From Edaphobacter aggregans DSM 19364 (GTDB taxonomy: Bacteria; Acidobacteriota; Terriglobia; Terriglobales; Acidobacteriaceae): 39,267 nt of DNA. Under the pieces are notes generated by a model that saw only the letters and a list, made by a program, of their open reading frames with translations, was not told where the DNA came from and did not search any database. Shown piece by piece: positions 34,101 to 39,267 of this stretch (position 1 is its first letter; each line of letters opens with the position of its first letter). The position numbers and the translations under genes are program-made. The DNA lies in the NCBI RefSeq assembly GCF_000745965.1, contig NZ_JQKI01000056.1:1-39267 (forward strand). Reading direction: 5' to 3'.

Positions 34101-35040
34101 ACATGGGAGAAGTGGATTGAGCGCATCCACCCAGAGGATCAACTCAAGTGGAAGGGGGCGATCGAACGGGCAATCCTGGAAAAAACCGATTACGAGAAGG
34201 AGTTCCGCATCGTTTTGCCGGGCGGCATCGTCAGATGGATCAACACAGTTGGTCATCCCGTCCTGACTGCTGACGGAGCTTTGGTCCAATTCATAGGCAG
34301 CTCGACCGACATCACCGAGCGCAAACGCGCCGAGGAAGAGCGCGAAAGGCTGCACCAGTTAGAGGCCGATCTCGCGCACATCAACCGGAAAACGACAAAG
34401 CAATTACAAGCGCCAGCGCCTGTTTGCGATGGCTTGCGCATGATCCTCCGGATCTGGGGAGGGCGCGCGCCGCAGCGATCAGAATTGAGCTGGACGGAAA
34501 CCGTGCAGCCGATGTCATCAGCCATTTGCGGTCCTTCTACAAAAAGGGCACGCCGCCTGAACGCGAAATGGTCGACGTCAATGAGATCGTTCGTGTAATG
34601 GTCGCCCTGCTGCGGAGCGAGGCAGTTCGGTACTCGATATCGATCCATTCGAAGTCGGTGCAGACATGCCGAAGATCCTGGCAGACCGGGTGCAGCTTCA
34701 ACAGGTGTTCATGAACCTGATGCTCAATGCGATCGAGGCGATGAAAGACAAGGGAGGCGAATTGACGATTACGTCACGACTGGACCAGAAAGGTCAGCCA
34801 ATGATTTCGGTCAGCGATACGGGCGTAGGATTACCCACAGAAGGCACTGACCGGATTTTTGATGCCTTCTATACGACGAAACCACAAGGTACGGGTATGG
34901 GTTTGGCCATCACCCGCTCGATCGTGGAGTCTCACGGAGGGCGGGTATGGGTTACTGCCAATGAGGGAGCGGGCGCGACGTTCCATTTCACTCTGCCAAC
35001 CGCAGTCGTGGAAGTGTCGTCAAAACGTGAGGTTCGCTAG
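31146..35040 (+). pseudogene. Two-component sensor (beta-propeller, Y_Y_Y, two PAS, kinase), H-box deleted and frameshifted twice
   Basis: A very large sensor. Order: N-terminal hydrophobic segment (~33-52); some eleven Reg_prop propeller strands (~70-680) such as DGFLWLGGPNGLFRFDG, GIVWAGTSSGLWRF and GNIWLGDTRGIHRF; a Y_Y_Y domain (~700-765); a TM (~783-803); PAS 1 (~818-930); PAS 2 (~935-1060). At LAHINRKTT (~34395) the phosphoacceptor stretch is missing and the frame shifts, at the same point as in the kinase at 4.7 kb. The continuation lies in a second frame (LRWLAHDPPDLGRARAAAIR), then a single-base deletion at ~34650 (CATTCGAAG versus ATTCCGAAG in the other copy) shifts it again, and HATPase_c ends at 35038-35040. 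No regulator gene follows. The periplasmic sensor part is intact as far as can be seen. Start codon uncertain (GTG at 31146 or later). Confidence 0.85.
33933..34994 (+). repeat. ~1.05-kb kinase repeat, second copy (first at 4243-5305)
   Basis: From CGCAAGCGCGCGGAGG at the end of a PAS domain to CCATTTCACTCT at the end of HATPase_c, the two kinases are nearly identical in DNA and differ in length by exactly one base. Outside these limits they are unrelated in detail (different first PAS and sensor parts, different tails). This indicates a transferred or gene-converted module. Confidence 0.9.
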
Positions 35041-35115
35041 CTCCTCGTCCAACGATCTTCGCCTTGAATCCACATTAAAAATCCCAGCGAGCCATGCTGC
35101 TCTCGCCGGAAGCTT

Positions 35116-35215
35116 TTGGGGCAGCCGGGTCATGGTCGAAGCACCCGATCAAATCGGGCCAACGCTCAAGAAGGCGTTCGAGATTCCCGGGCCCGTTCTG
35201 ATCGGGATTCGCTAG
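35116..35215 (+). pseudogene. 3' fragment of a second acetolactate synthase
   Basis: The plus frame reads GSRVMVEAPDQIGPTLKKAF then EIPGPVLIGIR and TAG at 35213-35215. It aligns with GAHGMHIQTPDEIVPTLKRA ... LQGPVLIGIPVDYRDN near the end of alsS, but only ~30 codons survive and the last ~20 residues are missing. It is a diverged paralogue rather than a recent copy. Confidence 0.65.
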
Positions 35216-35237
35216 ATTTCGAGTCGGCTGAATTGAC

Positions 35238-35350
35238 ACCCGCATAGCCGATCGGATCAAGACTTCCCCATCTTGCGGCTCCGGAACGGGCACGTTCCTC
35301 AAACACAACACGTCGGGACCACCACAGCGGTCAAAAACCATTGCGCGCAT
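35238..35350 (-). pseudogene. 5' fragment of an MDR-type quinone oxidoreductase/alcohol dehydrogenase
   Basis: From an ATG at 35350 with GAGAGGAG upstream, the minus frame gives MRAMVFDRCGGPDVLCLRNV then PVPEPQDGEVLIR, the standard first beta strands of zinc-independent MDR oxidoreductases. After ~38 codons similarity ends, at the junction with the alsS fragment. The start overlaps the last seven codons of the Gfo/Idh/MocA gene, so it was the next gene of that operon. Confidence 0.7.
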
Positions 35351-36467
35351 TTGTAAGAAGCTCCTCTCGCAGATCTGTTTCTTGCACACTTGTGATCTTC
35401 TGCCGCTCGCCTCGTTTGGCAGCACGCCTTATAGCCTCGATGAGACGAGCGTTGTGAAGTGCGTGGTCAAAGCCGGGTGTAGTGTAGGTGCCTTCACTCA
35501 AATCGCGGACCAGATGAGCGTAGACCTCTCCCACGTTGATCGCCGCGCCCATGAAGCCACCAGCGACCGCGGGCTCGTCGGGTGTCACGAAAGGGATGTT
35601 CGATCTCAGCGTGAGGTCCCCAGCCTGGAAGCCGTAGGGGTGATCACTGGTGAGGCTGAGCCATGCCTCCGTTCCTCTGATTTCGAAGCTGGTGCGAGTA
35701 TCCTGCGGCGCTACACCACCGTAAATGTCGGCGGTGAATACGGCACCAGATTGCGTCTTTCCAAGAACGGCGACCTGATCGGCAGTTTCACGCAAACTCT
35801 CCTCGCCTGTGTCCGTCAGTTTGACAGCGGGCCAGAGAATCTCGGTTCGGGCGTCTATCTCGATGATCGGCCCCAGGACCGCTTCCACCAAATCGAGTGT
35901 ATGCCCCGCATTGATGGTTAGCAGGTTGGCGCCAGAAGATGTTTTATTAAAATAGTCATAGCTGGAAGGCAACTCCGGCCCGAAACCGATGTTGGTGGAG
36001 ACAATTCTGGCGTTGAGTGGACGTCCAATCTTTCCCGAAGAAATCAACTGAGCTGCACGGCGCACGGCTGGATTCAACCGACCTTGCAATCCGATCGCGG
36101 TATGAAGTGAACCTGCCGCTCTGGCCATCTCTTCAGCCTCCGCGACGGTGCGTCCGAGGGGCGCCTCGCAGAACACCGCTTTGCCTGCCTCCAGCGCCGC
36201 CAGAACGAGTTCGCGGTGCGCGGGCACCTTGACGGCGATCGTTACTACATCAATCCGGTCATCTTGGATCATCACAAAGGGGTCAGACAACCAGCGCTCG
36301 GCGCCGAAGGCCTGAGCCGCTTCCCGGGCGCTCCGCTCGTTGCGAGTCGCCACAGCCGCGAGCCTAAGACCGGGAACACCTTTGATCGCCGGAACATGCG
36401 ACACCTTCGCCCAGCTTTTTTCTGCGTTTGCCCCAACGATTCCGACACGAATTTCATTCTGAGTCAT
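35331..36467 (-). CDS. Gfo/Idh/MocA-family oxidoreductase (Gal80-like)
   Basis: A 378-residue NAD(P)-dependent oxidoreductase. The N-terminal Rossmann fold starts IRVGIVGANAEKSWAKVSHV, and the substrate domain includes NAGHTLDLVEAVLGP. The motif usually EKP reads CEAPLGRTVAEAEEM (~100), so the Lys that contacts cofactor and substrate is replaced by Ala; this resembles the Gal80-like branch, some of which bind rather than turn over ligand. The substrate is unknown, probably a sugar or cyclitol derivative if active. A GAGG site precedes the ATG. It is divergent from the AraC gene with 153 bases between, so that regulator probably controls it. Confidence 0.88.
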   Translation of the reverse strand: MTQNEIRVGIVGANAEKSWAKVSHVPAIKGVPGLRLAAVATRNERSAREAAQAFGAERWLSDPFVMIQDDRIDVVTIAVKVPAHRELVLAALEAGKAVFCEAPLGRTVAEAEEMARAAGSLHTAIGLQGRLNPAVRRAAQLISSGKIGRPLNARIVSTNIGFGPELPSSYDYFNKTSSGANLLTINAGHTLDLVEAVLGPIIEIDARTEILWPAVKLTDTGEESLRETADQVAVLGKTQSGAVFTADIYGGVAPQDTRTSFEIRGTEAWLSLTSDHPYGFQAGDLTLRSNIPFVTPDEPAVAGGFMGAAINVGEVYAHLVRDLSEGTYTTPGFDHALHNARLIEAIRRAAKRGERQKITSVQETDLREELLTNARNGF

Positions 36468-36620
36468 AGTTCAACCTCGCCATATTGCAATGGGATCGAA
36501 TTTCATTTGACGCTCTCTGTCAGCAGGATTCATCCAATAGAAGAGATGACTGGAACAGACGACGGGACTTGTCATTCAGTCCAGATCGCTTGGCCAACTG
36601 TCCAAAAGGGGAGATTTGCA

Positions 36621-37634
36621 ATGGACGCGGTCGCTGATGTCTTTCAGAGCATGCACATCGTCAGCGTGATTCAAGCCCGACTGGAAGCCAGTGCGCCGTG
36701 GGGACTGAAGCGCGAAGGTAATGCCAAAGTGGGGAACGGGAGGCATTCTGCTACTCGATTTGCTCACTTCGGGATGCTGACCAACGGCAGCTGCTGGCTC
36801 ACCGCAGACGGCTTACCAGATCCAATTCCGCTTTCGGCCGGGGATTGCTTCCTGTTTGCGCCGGATAGCCGGTACACGGTCCGGGACAATCCGCGGACGG
36901 GAGCCCAGAACTTCTGTTCAGTCGCATCAGAGAATGGAAGTCAAGTAATCAAGTACGGCGGAGGAGGAGCCCCGACCACCATCCTTTTCGGATGGTTCAA
37001 ATTCTGTGCAACTAGCTTGAAACCGCTTGGGCGCGTGCTTCCTCCGCTCATTGTGGCGCGATCTGATGAACCGCAGACTCTTGCCTTGCGCGCGACTATG
37101 ACTATGCTTGCATCCGAGATGGCGAATCCGGCTCCGGGCTCGGGACTCGTTGTGCAACGTCTTGCAGACATCTTGTTCGTACAGTGTCTGCGTGCTCATC
37201 TCGAGTCGAGATCGGGAGCCTGCAATAAAGGATTACTTCGGGCGTTCTTCGATCCGAAGATCGGTGTGGCTCTCAAAATGATGCATCAGAAACTCGACGC
37301 CGCCTGGACGGTTGAAAAGCTGGCCTCGGCCTGTGGCATGTCTCGTTCCGCTTTCGCTGTGCGCTTTAAGGAAATGGTCGGGGAGACGCCGCTGGATTAT
37401 CTCACGACCTGGAGAATGCAGAAGGCCGCAACGTTGTTACAGAAAAGCGATAACAAAGTGGTTGAGGTGGCAAGATCTGTAGGCTATGACTCCGACGCCA
37501 CGTTCAGCAAAGCTTTCAAGCGAATCGTGCATGTGACGCCGAGTGAATTCCGTAGAGGCTTTCTAATCTTGCGAACCCACGGGTTCACTCCGAGCCAACC
37601 CGACCTCCACACAGCCCTTAATCTCGAAGAGTGA
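36621..37634 (+). CDS. AraC-family transcriptional regulator with cupin N-terminus
   Basis: A 337-residue regulator. The N-terminal ~190 residues form a cupin_6 ligand-binding domain (GMLTNGSCWLTADGLPDPIP and LSAGDCFLFAPDSRYTVRD). The C-terminal ~100 residues carry two AraC helix-turn-helix motifs (WTVEKLASACGMSRSAFAVR and VVEVARSVGYDSDATFSKAF). GGGGAGA six bases before the ATG at 36621 supports this start; a longer frame reaches upstream into the divergent gene and is unlikely. Its position opposite the Gfo/Idh/MocA gene is the usual arrangement for AraC control of a small oxidoreductase gene or operon. Confidence 0.9.
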   Translation: MDAVADVFQSMHIVSVIQARLEASAPWGLKREGNAKVGNGRHSATRFAHFGMLTNGSCWLTADGLPDPIPLSAGDCFLFAPDSRYTVRDNPRTGAQNFCSVASENGSQVIKYGGGGAPTTILFGWFKFCATSLKPLGRVLPPLIVARSDEPQTLALRATMTMLASEMANPAPGSGLVVQRLADILFVQCLRAHLESRSGACNKGLLRAFFDPKIGVALKMMHQKLDAAWTVEKLASACGMSRSAFAVRFKEMVGETPLDYLTTWRMQKAATLLQKSDNKVVEVARSVGYDSDATFSKAFKRIVHVTPSEFRRGFLILRTHGFTPSQPDLHTALNLEE

Positions 37635-37649
37635 TAAATCGCCGAGTCA

Positions 37650-38382
37650 GTGCGCCGGGATAAACCGGCATGAAGCAGGGAATGAAAGAGTCCTACGAGA
37701 AAGGAGTAGCGAACCGCTCGGCCCCGAGTTTTGCGTTGCACACCGCGAGGTGTTCGGCGAAGCGTAAACAGGGGTACAGGTGGGCTGGGTATTGAGCTCC
37801 GAAAAGATGCAATCAGGACGCTGACGCTTTTGACTTGGCGGAAGGCAACACGGTGGGGGCGATATCGCGAGCCCCTCATCGGTCCTGCGTAGTCGAAGAC
37901 CCCAGACACGCCTGGAAGTATCATGCACGAGAACCGGGAGACCTCGGAGACGCCTGCTGCCAACCAGTAGCAGGACGGCGGGTGAAGGCTTAGGCCGCAA
38001 GGCTCGCATGAACGTCCCCGAGGAGTCGGACAGCGGCGTATTACCGATGAATCATTCGAACAAAATCGAGCAGTCGATGGCGGTGAGTGAGGAGGGAAGG
38101 CCGCTGATCAAGGAGAACACTCATCAGGCCAGCACGCGCCCGACACAGAGCGGGGAACGTGTGTCACAGGGACTGGCGGGTGTGCGGCAAGCAGCAAGGG
38201 AACACAAGGAGATGAAGTTCACCGCTCTGCTCCACCATGCCACGATCGATCTATTAAGGGACAGCTTTGGCTCTTTGAAGCGCAGAGCCGGATCTGCACA
38301 GCCGGCTGCATCGCGGTGCGTACCGTGCGCAGCCATCGAGAAGGGCGTACCCTTCTACTGAACCGTCGGCACGAAGCCGCGA
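37650..38382 (+). mobile_element. 5' portion of a group II intron
   Basis: The block begins 16 bases after the AraC stop with GTGCGCC, matching the GUGYG 5' end of group II introns, then a GCCGG/CCGGC hairpin. A ~350-base non-coding, structured, GC-rich stretch follows, then the start of an LtrA-like reverse transcriptase. The catalytic part of the RT and domains V and VI are not present before the next element, so the intron is truncated at its 3' side. The exact right end is not determined. Confidence 0.7.
38008..38361 (+). pseudogene. ltrA: Group II intron reverse transcriptase, N-terminal remnant
   Basis: The frame contains MKFTALLHHATIDLLRDSFG then SLKRRA, the conserved start of LtrA-type intron-encoded proteins. 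The usual APGVDGVTW that follows is missing. Instead another frame resumes with DLHSRLHRGAYRAQPSRRAY, so ~15-20 codons are deleted with a frame change, and similarity ends at that point. The YADD active site, maturase and endonuclease domains are absent. Confidence 0.8.
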
Positions 38383-38541
38383 ATGGATCGGCTAGACCAG
38401 ATAACCTGGGAAGACTTCAGTGTGCCTTGGGAGATCGACGTCAAGGCAGGCCTTTATTGGTTGCAGGCAGCGTTAAACCTGCCGCTCACGCCAGGAAGCC
38501 GTGTCCTCGTGGGATCGAGTGGCACAGAGACACAAAACTAG
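38383..38541 (+). CDS. Short unrecognised ORF
   Basis: 52 codons (MDRLDQITWEDFSVPWEIDV ... GSRVLVGSSGTETQN, TAG) between the intron remnant and the transposase. No family recognised and no good ribosome binding site. Kept only because its composition is protein-like; it may be a fragment. Confidence 0.2.
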   Translation: MDRLDQITWEDFSVPWEIDVKAGLYWLQAALNLPLTPGSRVLVGSSGTETQN

Positions 38542-38582
38542 ACGCACAACCCATCTGCCTGATTTAACGGCAGATCGCTATT

Positions 38583-39267
38583 TTGGCGAGCGACAACTAT
38601 AACTTGGTCTGTGGGCAGAACTTGCTTAGGGTCCGACGAGCACTGAAAGACATTTTTGATCTTGACATTCCACAGCCGAACTTTTCAGATTTAAGTCATC
38701 GCTGCGTGAAACGCTTCAACCTATCTACGAAAAGATCTTTGTTCACCTATTGAAGGGCTCGCTCCTTCATATCGACGAAACTGAAGTGAAATTGAGAGGG
38801 TGTAGTGGGTATGTTTGGGTATTTGCAAGCGTGGATGCAGTTTACTTTGAGTATCGGGACTCACGAAAGGCTCAATTCCTGGGACCACGTCTTGAGGAAT
38901 TCAAGGGCGTTCTCATCTCTGACTTCTTCACCGGGTACGACTCCCTAAAGTGCCCCCAACAGAAGTGCCTAATACACCTTATACGCGATATGAACGAAGA
39001 TTTGCTCGCCAACAGCTTTGACAACGAATTTAAGCAATTAGCGCAGAGATTCGCTCATTTACTGCGGAAAATCGTCGAAACGGTTGATAAGTATGGTCTG
39101 AAGAGACGACATTTCCGCAAACACAGGAATGATGCAGATCGGTTCCTAAAGTCAGTTGAGATGACCAGATATTCGTCGCCCATTGCAACGAAGTACCAAG
39201 AACGAATGGGTAAGTATGGCTCAAGGCTATTCACTTTTCTGGACTATGATGGAGTGCCGTGGAATAA
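38583..39267 (+). pseudogene. IS66-like transposase, frameshifted, runs off the window
   Basis: From about 38583 the frame reads SDNYNLVCGQNLLRVRRALK then DIFDLDIPQPNFSDL. A one-base loss at ~38697 moves the protein to another frame, SSLRETLQPIYEKIF, which stays open to the window end: LLHIDETEVKLRG (first catalytic Asp), GYVWVFASVDAVYFEY, GVLISDFFTGYDSL (second Asp), CPQQKCLIHLIRDMNEDLL. This matches the IS66/DDE_Tnp_IS66 domain type. The N-terminal zinc-finger part is not seen and the C-terminus with the Glu lies beyond the window. Confidence 0.75.

Noticed and set aside
1..39267. CRISPR array, rRNA, integrase or att-site pairs
   Set aside because: No regularly spaced direct repeats, rRNA segments, tyrosine/serine recombinase motifs or tRNA-linked direct repeats were noticed in the window.

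Overview
The window looks like a chromosomal accessory region of a soil bacterium. The two-component proteins (a beta-propeller/Y_Y_Y sensor and PAS kinases ending in an H-box of the INRVTTMGEL type) and the overall gene style suggest an Acidobacteriota (Terriglobia-like) genome. This is inferred from remembered families, not from a search. Many genes are intact, but they are interleaved with an unusual number of clipped or scrambled ones: three copies of one histidine kinase, a second fumC, a second alsS, and pieces of cydA, thiC, an aspT-like gene and an FUSC gene, plus IS, intron and MITE-like remnants. The region has clearly been built and eroded by repeated segmental duplication and deletion.

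Layout. 0.5-3 kb: two minus-strand genes resembling a mobilisation module, then a truncated IS3-family element. 3.4-7.5 kb: a broken PAS histidine kinase, a FixJ-like response regulator coupled to it, a stand-alone receiver, and a sigma-54 activator without its own receiver. 7.5-13.5 kb: a duplicated block. Copy A is FUSC tail, long leader, fumC and an aspT-like start. Copy B is a scrambled FUSC gene, the same leader, a fumC with its middle deleted, and an intact NAD malic enzyme. 13.5-18.4 kb: a small FUSC membrane protein, lutABC (lactate oxidation) and a ClC-type antiporter. 18.4-23.8 kb: a cydA stub, then a TolC / YtcA-like lipoprotein / HlyD / FUSC efflux operon of the MdtNOP kind. 23.9-30 kb: a third copy of the leader in front of an outer-membrane beta-barrel gene, then acetolactate synthase, a frameshifted MFS transporter and acetolactate decarboxylase. 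30-31 kb: thiC stub and MITE-like element. 31.1-35 kb: a giant two-component sensor, now broken. 35-37.6 kb: a Gfo/Idh/MocA oxidoreductase divergent from an AraC regulator. 37.6-39.3 kb: the 5' part of a group II intron and a broken IS66-like transposase running off the end.

How it may work together (inference). FumC (fumarate to malate), malic enzyme (malate to pyruvate), LutABC (lactate to pyruvate) and AlsS/AlsD (pyruvate to acetolactate to acetoin) form a chain that turns organic acids into a neutral product while consuming protons. With a ClC-type antiporter and two acid/aromatic-exporter families this suggests organic-acid use or acid-stress handling.

Most notable observation. A 444-base leader, nearly identical by eye, stands in front of three different genes (fumC, the fumC2-remnant/malic enzyme unit, the beta-barrel gene). 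Each copy keeps a sigma-54 type -24/-12 element with exact GG-N10-GC spacing and an 8-bp dyad upstream, and a sigma-54 activator gene lies directly next to the first copy. This looks like a small regulon made by copying one promoter cassette.
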